A DNA stretch of 64,000 bases from Methylobacterium brachiatum. GTDB lineage: Bacteria > Pseudomonadota > Alphaproteobacteria > Rhizobiales > Beijerinckiaceae. The notes beneath the pieces are model-generated. The model was given only the letters and a program-made list of their open reading frames with translations, had not been told where the DNA came from and did no database searches. Below are positions 1-9,067 of this stretch, piece after piece. The stretch's first letter is position 1. Every line of letters starts with the position of its first letter. The DNA lies in NCBI RefSeq assembly GCF_020523825.1, contig NZ_JAJALK010000004.1, forward strand, positions 434,001 through 498,000. The letters run 5' to 3'. Made by a program: the position numbers and the translations under genes.

Positions 1-3000
1 ATCGTCGTCGCGGGCGAGCTCGGCGTCGAGTGCGCCCCTGCGCCGTTGATGGGTGGCGATGAGCCCGGCGACCGCGACGGCGGCGGCCTCCGTGCCGGGT
101 ACGTCGACGGGCGGGAGGCAGCGCAGCGCGTCGAGGTCCGTGCGACGGGCGGCCAATCCCGCCTCGGCTGCCTCGTGCGCCCGAAGCAACCGGTCCCGCG
201 CCTCGCGCAGGGCCGTGAGGGCCTCCGGGGGCACCGCCAGGAGGTCGAGCACGGTATCGGGTTCACGGAGGCCGCATTTCGCCAGGAACCGACCCTGCGC
301 CTCCGCCAGGACGTTCCGGGCGCGTCGGTGTTGGGCATCGGCATGCTCCGCGGAGCCCGTGGCCGTCGCATGGAGCGCGGCGGCGATACCGGACGCCTCA
401 AGCCCCATCCGGTGGTTCTCGCGGGCCACGTAGCGGTCTGACGTGATGCGGGCACGATGGCTGTCCGTGGGTTCGCCCCCGAGAAGCCCGGCCCGGTCCC
501 GCCGGGCATCCCCGAGCGCCGTCGCCCGATCGTCGGCGGCCCGTACCGCCGTTTCCCGAAGGCCCGTGGCGGTGGCCTCGGCCTCGATCGCCACGGCCCT
601 GTCGGGCACGAGGTCGTTCAACGCCGCAACGAGGTCGTGGTGGTTCTCCCGTGCCGCGCGGTAGGCGGCCCCGAGCTCGGCGATGCGACGGGCCGTGCCG
701 TCGGGATTGCGGGCGAGGTGCGCCTCGTCGAGGCCGGCGGGGGCGAGGATCGGTCCGAGCTCGCGGACGATGGATTCGACGCGGGTGATCGCCGCCGCGG
801 CCCGGGTCCGTTCGCGTTCGGCGGCGAGGGCCGCGGCCTGACGCGGGGCGGCTTCCGCCAGGACGACCCGGTCCGCGGCGGCGATCACGCCCTCTGCGAC
901 CGCGATGGCCTTCCCCTCGACGCGGATCTCGGCGGACAAGGCACGCGCCCGTTCGAGCTTCGCGGCAAGCAACGCGCGCAGGCCTGCCGTGGCCTCGGCG
1001 ATCGACCCCAGGTGATCGACGGCCCCGGACCCCAACGCGTCCGGCGGCTCCCACATCCCGGCCCGGACGCATGCCGCCGCGAGGTCGGGACGGTGTCCGG
1101 CATAGGCTTCGGCGCAGCTTAGGAGGATCACCCCTGCCTGTGCATCCTCCCGTGCGGCGCCCTCGAAACGTGCCGATGCGTCGGCCCATGCGGTCGCGGC
1201 GACGGTGATGGCCCGACCGGCGCCGGCCAGTTCGGCGTCGATCTCGAACCGCCGTCCGCGCATGGTCTCGGCCAGAAGGGTCAGGGCGTCAGACCCGTGC
1301 CCCCCGTCGATGGGATGTTCCGTCGAGCCGCAGACCGGGCAGGGTTGGCCATGGACCAGGACGCTTCGCAGGTTCGCGGCCTCGACCGATGCGCCGCGTT
1401 CTGCAAGGTCCGCCATCGCCGCGATCTCCGCCCGGGCACGGGTAGCCACGCGGAGGGTGGTTTCAGCCTCGATGCGTCGCGCCTCGGCTGCCTCGCGCAG
1501 CGCGCCGGCATCGGCTTGGCTCGCGCGTGCGCGGGCCTGTTCGGCCCAGGCCCGGTCGTGTCGCCGTGCCAGGTCGGAGACGAGGGTCATGCGCTCCATA
1601 AGGCTCCGGAGATGGGCATCGACCGCCTCCGTGCCGTCGACGTCGAACGCGCGATATTCCTCTTCGCGGATGGCGCGTTCGGCGATGTGCCCGTCGCGGG
1701 TCTCGCGGGCCGAGGTCGCCCGCTCCCGGGCCGAGGCGGTCGCGGCGTCGGCCTCTTCGATCCGGGTTTCCGCGTCCTTGAGGGCGACGAGGGCGGCATC
1801 GCGTTCGAGGGCCAGGGCCTTCCGCTTCTCGAATAGGCCGGCGATCTCGGCCCCCCTGTCAGCGAGTGGCCTCATGGCCACGTCCGCCGCGATCCGCGCG
1901 GCCGTCGCATCGCGCGATGCGGACACCGTGTCGTAGGCCTTGTCCAGGTCCAGTCGGCGGGTACGGGCCCCGTCGAGGGTCGTCTTCGCGTCCTCGGCCC
2001 TGGCGACGGCCGCGTCCGCCTCGCGGGCGAGTTCCCCGATGCGGGCGTCGAGCGCGTCGGCCGCGCTCCACGTCGGCGTGAAACCGCGGAACGCCGCCTC
2101 GCCCGCTTCGTCGGCCGCGCGCGCCATGGCCAATCCCGTGCGGATTTCCGCAAGCGCCAGGCCGGTGGCGTCGACGTCCGCCCGGGCGGTTTCCAGGACG
2201 CCTTCGGCCGCAGCGCATTCGGCTTCGGCCGCCGACAGGGCATCGGCGGGGCGCCTGCAGGGTTCGACGGCCTCGATCGCCGCCAACCGCAGGGCATCGT
2301 CCCGGCCCTCCGCGACGGCGGAGGCGGCCTGCTCGACCAGCACGGACGCCTCGGCGAACCGCGCCTCGGCCGCCGCCGACCTGCGGGCGTGGTCGAGGGC
2401 GGCGACGTGTAAGGCATGCTCGGCCGCGAGCGCCGGCATCGCCGCGTCGATCGCGTCGCGCTCGGCCGTCCTCTCCCCTCGTGCCGCCGCGTCGAGGAGA
2501 CCGATGGCGTCGCGACGCGCGACGAGGAGAGCGAACGCCGCGCGTCGTTCGTCGGCGCCGGCGCGCACCCGCTTCGAGATCTCCGTGTAGACCTGCGTCC
2601 CGGTGATCTTCTCAAGCAGGTCGGCGCGATCCCCTTCGCTCGCGAGCAGGAAGGCGTCGAATTCACCCTGGGCCAGGACCACGGTCCTGCGGAACTGGTC
2701 GTATGTCAGGTCGGTCCGGGCGACGACGGCCTCGTTGACCGCGGTCTTGCCGGTGGCGACTGCGGCGCCGTCCCCGATTTGGGACAGGCTTCGGGTCTCG
2801 GCCTGCAGGCGCCCGTTGGCCCGGTTCCGGGCTCGGTAGGCCGTCCACCTAGCCCGGTAGGCGACACCGTCCCGGCCTCGGAAGTCGACCTCGGCGAAGC
2901 CCTCGCCGGCCCCGCGCCGGAGGATGGCGCGCGGATCGCCGGAGTTGATGGCCTGGCCACCCGGGTCGGGCACGTCCTCGTTGCGTCCGGCGCTCACGCG

Positions 3001-3177
3001 GGGATACCGGCCGTAGAGGGCGAGGCACAGCGCGTCGAGGATGGTCGACTTGCCGGCGCCGGTCTCCCCGGTGATGGCGAAGATGCCGGTGGCGGCGAGG
3101 GGACCGTCGGCGAGATCGATGTCGAACGGTGCGGCGAGGCTCGCGAGGTTCGCGCCGCGTATCGCGAGGATGCGCAT
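1..3177 (-). CDS. sbcC: SbcC-type nuclease ATPase subunit (3' end beyond window)
   Basis: Large ATPase subunit of the SbcCD (Mre11-Rad50-like) nuclease, which cleaves hairpins and processes DNA ends. The protein begins MRILAIRGANLASLAAPF and carries an N-terminal Walker A (TGETGAGKSTILDAL) at about residues 40-54. A long Ala/Arg/Glu-rich coiled coil follows, with a CPVCG zinc hook at residues 613-617. The frame is open for 1059 codons to the window edge, so the returning coil and the Walker B/signature lobe are off-window. A hook at 613 predicts a full length near 1,200 residues. It starts 26 bases after the sbcD stop, in one operon with sbcD and a small phosphoesterase. Chromosomes usually carry SbcCD elsewhere, so this may be an extra, island-borne copy. 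Confidence 0.9.
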   Translation of the reverse strand, partial: MRILAIRGANLASLAAPFDIDLADGPLAATGIFAITGETGAGKSTILDALCLALYGRYPRVSAGRNEDVPDPGGQAINSGDPRAILRRGAGEGFAEVDFRGRDGVAYRARWTAYRARNRANGRLQAETRSLSQIGDGAAVATGKTAVNEAVVARTDLTYDQFRRTVVLAQGEFDAFLLASEGDRADLLEKITGTQVYTEISKRVRAGADERRAAFALLVARRDAIGLLDAAARGERTAERDAIDAAMPALAAEHALHVAALDHARRSAAAEARFAEASVLVEQAASAVAEGRDDALRLAAIEAVEPCRRPADALSAAEAECAAAEGVLETARADVDATGLALAEIRTGLAMARAADEAGEAAFRGFTPTWSAADALDARIGELAREADAAVARAEDAKTTLDGARTRRLDLDKAYDTVSASRDATAARIAADVAMRPLADRGAEIAGLFEKRKALALERDAALVALKDAETRIEEADAATASARERATSARETRDGHIAERAIREEEYRAFDVDGTEAVDAHLRSLMERMTLVSDLARRHDRAWAEQARARASQADAGALREAAEARRIEAETTLRVATRARAEIAAMADLAERGASVEAANLRSVLVHGQPCPVCGSTEHPIDGGHGSDALTLLAETMRGRRFEIDAELAGAGRAITVAATAWADASARFEGAAREDAQAGVILLSCAEAYAGHRPDLAAACVRAGMWEPPDALGSGAVDHLGSIAEATAGLRALLAAKLERARALSAEIRVEGKAIAVAEGVIAAADRVVLAEAAPRQAAALAAERERTRAAAAITRVESIVRELGPILAPAGLDEAHLARNPDGTARRIAELGAAYRAARENHHDLVAALNDLVPDRAVAIEAEATATGLRETAVRAADDRATALGDARRDRAGLLGGEPTDSHRARITSDRYVARENHRMGLEASGIAAALHATATGSAEHADAQHRRARNVLAEAQGRFLAKCGLREPDTVLDLLAVPPEALTALREARDRLLRAHEAAEAGLAARRTDLDALRCLPPVDVPGTEAAAVAVAGLIATHQRRRGALDAELARDDD

Positions 3178-3203
3178 CGGTCAGGCCCGGGCTTGCGGAC
3201 GGT

Positions 3204-4442
3204 TCATGCGCCTGCCCTGGCGCGATGGAACACGTCGAGGTGCGGGGCGGCCGGCTCGATCCCGTGGGTCCGGAAGAAGGCCATGCGGAACAGGTCTTCC
3301 GGGTCCCGCTCGGCAAGGCGGACCATGGGATCGCCCACCGGCGCGAGGTCGGGCGACGGGGCATCGACGCTCGCGACCCGCACGTCGACGACCTTCACCG
3401 GGAACCCTTCGGCGATCCGATCCACCTCGGCCCGGTAGGCCGCGGGCAGCCCGTCGCGGGCGAGCCGGATCTGCAGGAAGGGCCGTGCCTCGACCGGCAG
3501 GTCGGGATCGAGGTCGAGGGCCGCGAGCCGGTCGCCGAGCTCGCCCAGCGTCGTGTCGCCTGCATCCGGCAGCCGCAGGAAGGGGACGGGCCGGTCGATG
3601 ACGACGTGTTCCGTCCGTGCCGGGCCGTCGCCGAGGGTGACGAGGCTGACCCCGTGACGGTAGGCCAGTTCGGTGGCCGAGAGGGGGATCAGGGAGCCCG
3701 AGTAGCGCACGATCGGGCGCCCCACTTCCTGGGCCCGATGGAGGTGGCCGAGCGCGACGTAGTCGGCGTCCTCCGGGAAGACGTCGGGCGGGACGGCGTG
3801 CTCCCCGCCTACGAGGATCCGGCGTTCCGCCCCTTCGGATTCCAGCCCGCCGGCGACGTGCAGGTGGCCGGTGACAAGGTACGGCAACCCGGCAAGCTCA
3901 GGCCGGGCGGTCTCGTGGAGCGCGGCGTAGAGATCGCGCACCGCCCCGACGATGGGGGACCCGGCCCCCTCGCGGACGCGGCGGGCGGCGAGGCCGGGCA
4001 GGCAGGCGGCGGTGGGATACGAGACCCCGAGCACGTGACCCGCCACCGCGCCGTCCTTTCGGATCGGGACGAGATGGCCCGACAGGTCTATGGCGCCGCC
4101 GGGACGCCGCACGTTGCCGACGACATGGACGCCGATCGCATTGAGGAGAGCGCGCGGCGCCTCCAGCCGGCCGGCCGCGTCGTGGTTGCCGGCGGTGACC
4201 ACGATCGTCATCGCGGGCCGGGCCCGATGCAGGCGCACCAGCGTCTCGTAGAACAGACGCTGGGCCTCGCCGGACGGGTTCTGGCTGTCGAAGACGTCGC
4301 CGGCCATCACCAAGGCGTCCGGCTTCCGTTCCTTGACGAGGGCGACGAGCGCGTCGAACACCCGCGCATGCTCATGCTCGCGCAGAAAACCCCGCAGGGT
4401 CTGCCCGATGTGCCAGTCGCCGGTGTGCAGGACGCGGATCAT
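3204..4442 (-). CDS. sbcD: SbcD-type nuclease subunit (Mre11-like)
   Basis: Manganese-dependent exo/endonuclease subunit of SbcCD; 412 residues, usual length. The start is MIRVLHTGDWHIG, whose ATG overlaps the stop of the upstream phosphoesterase by 4 bases (ATGA), indicating translational coupling. The calcineurin-like metal site is complete: D9 and H11 in GDWHIG, D49 in AGDVFDS, N86-H87-D88 in AGNHD, then GHLH motifs (VTGHLHVAGG and ALGHLHRAQ). The reading frame stays open upstream, but that region is the overlapping gene in another frame. sbcC follows after 26 bases, so the two products should be made together. Confidence 0.93.
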   Translation of the reverse strand: MIRVLHTGDWHIGQTLRGFLREHEHARVFDALVALVKERKPDALVMAGDVFDSQNPSGEAQRLFYETLVRLHRARPAMTIVVTAGNHDAAGRLEAPRALLNAIGVHVVGNVRRPGGAIDLSGHLVPIRKDGAVAGHVLGVSYPTAACLPGLAARRVREGAGSPIVGAVRDLYAALHETARPELAGLPYLVTGHLHVAGGLESEGAERRILVGGEHAVPPDVFPEDADYVALGHLHRAQEVGRPIVRYSGSLIPLSATELAYRHGVSLVTLGDGPARTEHVVIDRPVPFLRLPDAGDTTLGELGDRLAALDLDPDLPVEARPFLQIRLARDGLPAAYRAEVDRIAEGFPVKVVDVRVASVDAPSPDLAPVGDPMVRLAERDPEDLFRMAFFRTHGIEPAAPHLDVFHRARAGA

Positions 4443-5050
4443 GGCATCACTTCCGTCGATCGTTCGTCGTGCCTGCGGCCTTGGGCGTGGTCCGAAGCCG
4501 GTACACGCGAGAGGGCGTCGGCGTTCTCGGCCAGGCGCACGCGGATCTCGTCCAGGGTGACGGGGCGGTAATCGAAGCAGTCGACGCCGACGTCGGTGCT
4601 CGCGGCGGTCCCCGGCAGGGTGCCATGGGAATGGCCGTAAAGGTGGATATCGCCGCGGTGCATCCTCGGCCAGACCCGGTGCGCGTAGTGGCTGAGGAAA
4701 AGTCCCTGTGGCGACCCATCGAGATTTTGGACGACCACGCGGGCCACGTCGACGACGGGCCCGGCCCATGGAAGCCTCACGCTGATGCGGTCGTGGTTGC
4801 CGCGAACAAGGAAGATACGACCCTTCAGTCGCGAAAGGATCGCGCGGGCGTGGGCCTCGGTGCAGCGGTAGCAGAAGTCGCCGATGTGCCAGACCGTGTC
4901 CTCGGGGCGGACGGCGGCGTTCCAGTTCGCAACCAGGGTCTCGTCGTGTTCCTCGATGGTGGCGAACGGTCGATTGAGCGCCATCCGGGGGCTCAGGATC
5001 TGGCGGTGCCCGACGTGATGGTCGGCCGTGAACAGGGTTCGTGGCGGCAT
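4439..5050 (-). CDS. Small calcineurin-like metallophosphoesterase
   Basis: 203 residues with the binuclear-metal phosphoesterase signature: TADHHVGHRQIL (D-x-H) at the N-terminus, IGDFCYR, RGNHDRI, then SHYAHRVW and YGHSHG. This is the short phosphoesterase type often found in phages and mobile elements; its substrate is not predictable here. It is the first gene of a three-gene operon and overlaps sbcD by 4 bases. That link to SbcCD is suggestive, perhaps a nucleotide or DNA 3'-phosphate processing step, but this is inference. The lagging C-terminus (about 30 residues, polar) has no recognised motif. Confidence 0.8.
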   Translation of the reverse strand: MPPRTLFTADHHVGHRQILSPRMALNRPFATIEEHDETLVANWNAAVRPEDTVWHIGDFCYRCTEAHARAILSRLKGRIFLVRGNHDRISVRLPWAGPVVDVARVVVQNLDGSPQGLFLSHYAHRVWPRMHRGDIHLYGHSHGTLPGTAASTDVGVDCFDYRPVTLDEIRVRLAENADALSRVPASDHAQGRRHDERSTEVMP

Positions 5051-5213
5051 TTCGAGCTCCTCGCAAGTGCGCGGAGGCTCGACGCATGGGTCGTCTGCAC
5101 TCCGGAATTCAGGGGGGCGAAGGACGGCCTATGCGTTTCATCGGGAAGCTCCTCGGACGACGATTCCTTATTTCCTGGACGTGGCCCCGGCGCAAGGTCG
5201 GAGACTCCACGGG

Positions 5214-5249
5214 TAGCGCATAGCGGATAGCGCGACACGCGACGCGCTA
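5214..5249. promoter_or_regulatory. Repeat/dyad upstream of KfrA-like gene (candidate operator)
   Basis: Three copies of TAGCG lie at 5214, 5221 and 5228. The last one extends to TAGCGCG (5228-5234), which pairs with CGCGCTA (5243-5249) across an 8-base spacer. It lies between the divergent phosphoesterase operon and the KfrA-like gene that starts 64 bases downstream. KfrA proteins are known autoregulators that bind operators in their own promoter, so this is a plausible binding site. The rest of 5051-5312 shows nothing else. Confidence 0.4.
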
Positions 5250-5312
5250 CGGAATCGGCAGGTTCGTTAACCATGTTCGCGTTTCCTGGCGTCCTTGGCG
5301 GGGGGGCGGGCG

Positions 5313-6056
5313 ATGGCGGGTAGGAAGGCGGATCCGACGCGGATGGAGGATCCCCGGCGGTGGGAGGTCTTTCGTGCGGCGGACCAGATCCGGGCGGAAG
5401 GCAAGGAGCGTGTCTCGCTCCGGACCGTTTGGGCACGGGTCAAGCTGAACGCGGGAGTGGCCGGCAACAACCAGAGCGTCGGCGGGCACCTGGCGGAATG
5501 GACCCGGGAGCGCGCGTACAGCCCGATCATCGAACTCGCGGGCTTGCCGGAAGCGGTCGAGACGGGGCTGGCGAAGGCCGGCGTCGCGCTGTGGAAGGCG
5601 GCGCAGGCGGAGGCCGCGGCGATCAACGAGAGAACGCGCCTTCGCATGGCGGAGGCCATCGCGGCGGAGCGGGAGCTCCGGCACGAGGCACTGGGGATGG
5701 TGGACGCGCGGGACGCCGTGATCGAGGCCCAATGCAACGAGATCGCCTGGTTCGCGGACGAGCTCGAACGGATGAAGGAGCACCTCAGGACGGTTCGGGC
5801 ACGGGATTTCTGGCAGCGTGTCATCCAGGAGGTCAGGGATATCCTTCCGGAGCGCGAGGCCTTGCACGTGGGCGACATTACGCTTCGGATCGGCGCCGAC
5901 CTGGTTCAGGAGGCGGAGGAGCACGTGCAGGCCTGGAACGTCGACACGGTCAGGGGGGCCATCGACGAGCGGATATACCGCAAACGGTATTTTGTTGCGG
6001 AGGGCGGCGGTCGCTATCGGAGGCGCAGGCCGGAGGACGGCGGGGTGGCGGCCTGA
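5313..6056 (+). CDS. KfrA-like DNA-binding protein (copy 1)
   Basis: 247 residues. The N-terminal part (about residues 10-80: VFRAADQIRAEGKERVSLRTVWARV, then NNQSVGGHLAEW) matches the helix-turn-helix KfrA_N domain, found in plasmid partition/maintenance regulators. An alanine/glutamate-rich helical segment (residues 80-165) follows, likely coiled coil, then a short conserved C-terminal block (FWQRVIQEVRDILPEREALHVGDI). The gene at 22040 has the same architecture and shares the C-terminal block (EFWDRVMREVFAIIPPRGAMTVEGI), so the two are paralogues. ATG 5313 is chosen over an upstream TTG because a GGGGGGCGGG tract precedes it. Probable role: regulation or maintenance of the element. Confidence 0.7.
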   Translation: MAGRKADPTRMEDPRRWEVFRAADQIRAEGKERVSLRTVWARVKLNAGVAGNNQSVGGHLAEWTRERAYSPIIELAGLPEAVETGLAKAGVALWKAAQAEAAAINERTRLRMAEAIAAERELRHEALGMVDARDAVIEAQCNEIAWFADELERMKEHLRTVRARDFWQRVIQEVRDILPEREALHVGDITLRIGADLVQEAEEHVQAWNVDTVRGAIDERIYRKRYFVAEGGGRYRRRRPEDGGVAA

Positions 6057-6268
6057 GGCGTGCCGTCCTTGTTCGGGAGGGAAGCCTGACGCCACGAAGG
6101 CCATCGCGGGTTCTCCGCGATGACCGCAGGTGTCGAGCGCCGCACGGAACCGAGCGGTGACGGATGCGACAGGCGGGAGGAAAACCGTCCGGCCCGGCTG
6201 ATGGAAGGCTTGGGTATCGGCCAAGCTGGTCATTGCGACAGCCGTCGATGTGTTCTAATTTTGTTCCC

Positions 6269-7018
6269 ATGGCCCAGAGCTCTGCGATAGAGTGGACGGA
6301 GGCGACTTGGAACCCGGTGACGGGTTGCACCAAGATCAGCTCCGGCTGCGACAACTGTTATGCCGCTCGGTTCTCGGAGCGTTTCCGAGGCGTTCCGGAC
6401 CATCCGTTCGAGAGCGGGTTCGATCTGACGCTTCGGCCCCGGCGCCTGGAGCAGCCGCTCCAGTGGCGACGTCCGCGGATGATCTTCGTCAATTCGATGA
6501 GCGACCTTTTCCATAAGGACGTCCCGACGACGTTCGTCGATCGCGTCTTCGATACGATGGAGCGGGCGGACTGGCACGAGTTCCAGATACTCACGAAGCG
6601 TAGCTCGCTCATGCGGGATTACGTCAACGCCCGCTATGTCTCTCGTCCGGTCCCTCCGCACATCTGGCTCGGGGTGTCGGTCGAGGATGGGACGAAGAAA
6701 TCCAGGGTCACCCATCTGCGGAATACCAATGCCTCGGTGCGGTTCCTGTCCGTGGAGCCCTTGATCGGGCCGATCGGGGATTTAGATCTCCGGGGCTTGC
6801 ATTGGGTCATCGTCGGGGGGGAGAGCGGACCCGGCGCACGTCCGATGGAGAAGGCGTGGGTCGTCGACCTGCAGGAGCGGTGCGGGCGTGCCGACGTCCC
6901 CTTCTTCTTCAAGCAATGGGGCGGGCGATCGCCGAAGTCCGGCGGGCGGCTACTCGACGGACGCGAGTATAACGGGTGGCCGAGGAACGCGCGCGCGGCG
7001 ATGTCCGCTGCCGTGTAG
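6269..7018 (+). CDS. Three-Cys-motif protein, DUF5131 / phage Gp37-Gp68 family
   Basis: 249 residues, typical for the family. The start is MAQSSAIEWTEATWNPVTGC. The family's cysteine triad reads C20-x6-C27-x2-C30, followed by YAARFSERF. Further conserved blocks are RMIFVNSMSDLFH, FQILTKRS, WLGVSVE, RFLSVEPLIG and WVIVGGESG. The spacing resembles a radical-SAM-like Fe-S site, but the biochemical activity is unproven. It stands 9 bases before tcmP. This pairing is the known genomic signature of the family in phages and mobile elements, so the two probably act together. Confidence 0.88.
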   Translation: MAQSSAIEWTEATWNPVTGCTKISSGCDNCYAARFSERFRGVPDHPFESGFDLTLRPRRLEQPLQWRRPRMIFVNSMSDLFHKDVPTTFVDRVFDTMERADWHEFQILTKRSSLMRDYVNARYVSRPVPPHIWLGVSVEDGTKKSRVTHLRNTNASVRFLSVEPLIGPIGDLDLRGLHWVIVGGESGPGARPMEKAWVVDLQERCGRADVPFFFKQWGGRSPKSGGRLLDGREYNGWPRNARAAMSAAV

Positions 7019-7027
7019 GGGCGACTG

Positions 7028-8119
7028 ATGAAGCCGGATCGGGTGACGTGGCCCCTTGAGGACCACACCAGGGCCAAGCACGAGATCCTGCGGCGCTACC
7101 TCCGGGCGTGGTTCCCGATCCTTGCGCTCGGCGGGTTCCCCCGGATGGTGTTCATCGACGGCTTCGCGGGGCCGGGCATCTACGACGACGGCAGCGACGG
7201 GTCCCCGCTGATCGCGCTCAAGGCGTTCCTCGACCAGTCCGCGCCGATCCTCGCCGAGTGCCATTTCCATTTCATCGAGAAGGAAGAGGCCCGCGCGGAC
7301 CGGCTCCGGGAATGCATGGCGTCGTTGTTCGCGGCCCGGCCGCGACCGCACAACCTCCATGTCCGCGTCCATTCCGGCGAGGGTTTCGAGCAGGTCTACG
7401 CGACGGCGCTGCGCGATCATCCGCGGAACGCGCCGGTCTTCGCCCTGGTCGACCCGTTCGGCTGGAACGGCATCCCGATGACGGCGATGCGCGACCTGAT
7501 GAACCGTGCCAGCGGCGAGGTGCTGGTCAACTTCATGTTCGAGGAGATCAACCGCTTCCTGACGCACCGCGACCAGCCGGACAACTTCGATGCGCTGTTC
7601 GGCTGCGCGGACTGGCGCAAGGTCGCCGCCTTGCCGCCCGCACAGCGCAAGGCCGGCATCCGCGACCTCTATGCCGCACAGCTCGTGTCTATGGCCGGGG
7701 CCCGTTTCGTCCGGCACTTCGAGATGCGCAACGGGCGCGAGCGGACCGACTACTACCTGTTCTTCGCGACGAAGAACCAGAAGGGTCTCAAGAAGATGAA
7801 GGAGGCCATGTGGTCGGTCGACCAGCGGGGCGGGATGGCCTTCTCCGATGCGACCGACCCGGGCCAGCAGGTGCTGTTCGACGGCAGCGATCTCTCCCAG
7901 CTCGAAGGCATCCTCGCGCGCCGCTTCTCCGGGGCGGCGGCCGACGTGGACGAGATCGAACGCTTCGTGGTCGAGGAGACCGCCTTCCGGGAGACGCACT
8001 ACAAGGGGATACTGAAGGGGATGGAGGCACGGGTCCCGGCCGCCATCCAGGTCGAGGCTTGCCGGGAGGGCCGGAGGCGCGGGACCTATCCCGCCGGGAC
8101 GCGCGTCCGGTTCGCGTAG
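7028..8119 (+). CDS. tcmP: Three-Cys-motif partner protein TcmP
   Basis: 363 residues. The motif MVFIDGFAGPGIYDDG (about residues 40-55) resembles motif I of class I SAM-dependent methyltransferases (FAGxG). The VDPFGWNG stretch (about residues 141-148) sits where a D-P-P catalytic motif would lie. The N-terminal WPLEDHTRAKHEILRRYL block is characteristic of TcmP. It lies 9 bases after the DUF5131 gene on the same strand and is almost certainly co-transcribed. TcmP/three-Cys pairs recur on mobile elements; neither the modified substrate nor the purpose is established. A role in modifying nucleic acid or in defence is inference. Confidence 0.85.
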   Translation: MKPDRVTWPLEDHTRAKHEILRRYLRAWFPILALGGFPRMVFIDGFAGPGIYDDGSDGSPLIALKAFLDQSAPILAECHFHFIEKEEARADRLRECMASLFAARPRPHNLHVRVHSGEGFEQVYATALRDHPRNAPVFALVDPFGWNGIPMTAMRDLMNRASGEVLVNFMFEEINRFLTHRDQPDNFDALFGCADWRKVAALPPAQRKAGIRDLYAAQLVSMAGARFVRHFEMRNGRERTDYYLFFATKNQKGLKKMKEAMWSVDQRGGMAFSDATDPGQQVLFDGSDLSQLEGILARRFSGAAADVDEIERFVVEETAFRETHYKGILKGMEARVPAAIQVEACREGRRRGTYPAGTRVRFA

Positions 8120-8176
8120 TCCGACCACGATCCCGGTGGGCCGACCTTACCGCGCCCGGCCGAAATGCCGATCGCC

Positions 8177-9067
8177 TCAGACCGCCAATAACGCCGACGC
8201 CGAAGCGACGGGTCGCTTCCTCGGCATTGCCGGGCGGGGGCGTGGCCGTGCGGGTCGCGGAGGGTTCACCGACGCGGTATCGCCCAGCGGAAGCGCCTGC
8301 TGCACCGGCGCGAGGGGCAGGGACACCGGCCCGGATCCGGTCTCGACGCAGCGTTGCAGCATTCGGGCGATTGCGGCCCCGTCGAGGTCGGCCAGCATGG
8401 GGTTCGTGAAGCTGCCGCGCTCGCTCGCCATCATCCGTCCCCATCCGTTGTCCCGGATCTGCCGGGCGACGTGTTGGGCCAGCCGCGTGCCGATCGCGGC
8501 CTCCCACTTGTAGGCGTAACGGAGCGCGCGGACGGCGTTCCCGAGGGGATTGGGATTCGGTTCGAGGTTGATGTCGATCACGCGCCGGCGCACCCGATCG
8601 AAGTAGCATGACTTGGCGATGAGCCTTTGCTCGTCGACCGAGTAGAGTACGGCGTCCCAGTCGAAGAACGTGACGTCGACGAGGTCGTGCAGGGTCGCGA
8701 CGGGCACATGCCCGTTCACCGCGGCCCAGGTCCGCTCAAGCGGCCAGACGTCGACCTTCCAGCGATCGAGCGCGATGCCGTAGCCGCCGAACTTGTTCAC
8801 CTTGGCGCCGAGCCGCTCGACGGCCCGTTCGAAGGCCGGCATCGAGCGGGGATCGACCACGAAGTCGACGTCCGACTTGAACGCCCTGTTGCCGGCCAGC
8901 AGCAGGTCGCGGAGGAACCCTCCGATCGCGACCGCGGGCCCGTGGTCGAGCAGCATGCAGGCGAAGGCGGCGACCTCGCCCCTCGCGCACGCCTTCGTCG
9001 TGAAGAAGTAGTCCGCCCGGCCCTTCAGAAGCCGGCTGTCGTTAACGCGGGGCGGATGCGCCGACAT
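8177..9067 (-). CDS. Nucleotidyltransferase, poly(A) polymerase head-like
   Basis: 296 residues with a DNA polymerase beta-type nucleotidyltransferase core: GG (49-50) followed by FLRD, the D66-x-D68 pair in SDVDFVVD, and a third acid at D106 in KVDVWPL. The fold matches the head domain of class II poly(A)/CCA polymerases, with a helical region behind (LGNAVRALRYAYKW). The C-terminus is Pro/Arg/Ala-rich and looks disordered. Its start overlaps the end of the dGTPase gene by 26 bases, so the two are translationally coupled. It lacks the tRNA-binding body and length of a CCA-adding enzyme. Substrate unknown; partnership with the dGTPase is implied by the overlap. Confidence 0.72.
   Translation of the reverse strand: MSAHPPRVNDSRLLKGRADYFFTTKACARGEVAAFACMLLDHGPAVAIGGFLRDLLLAGNRAFKSDVDFVVDPRSMPAFERAVERLGAKVNKFGGYGIALDRWKVDVWPLERTWAAVNGHVPVATLHDLVDVTFFDWDAVLYSVDEQRLIAKSCYFDRVRRRVIDINLEPNPNPLGNAVRALRYAYKWEAAIGTRLAQHVARQIRDNGWGRMMASERGSFTNPMLADLDGAAIARMLQRCVETGSGPVSLPLAPVQQALPLGDTASVNPPRPARPRPRPAMPRKRPVASASALLAV

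Noticed and set aside
3204..5087. A 627-residue open frame starting near 5087 and ending as SbcD
   Set aside because: Only the part from 4442 has SbcD homology; the upstream part is the phosphoesterase gene read in another frame.
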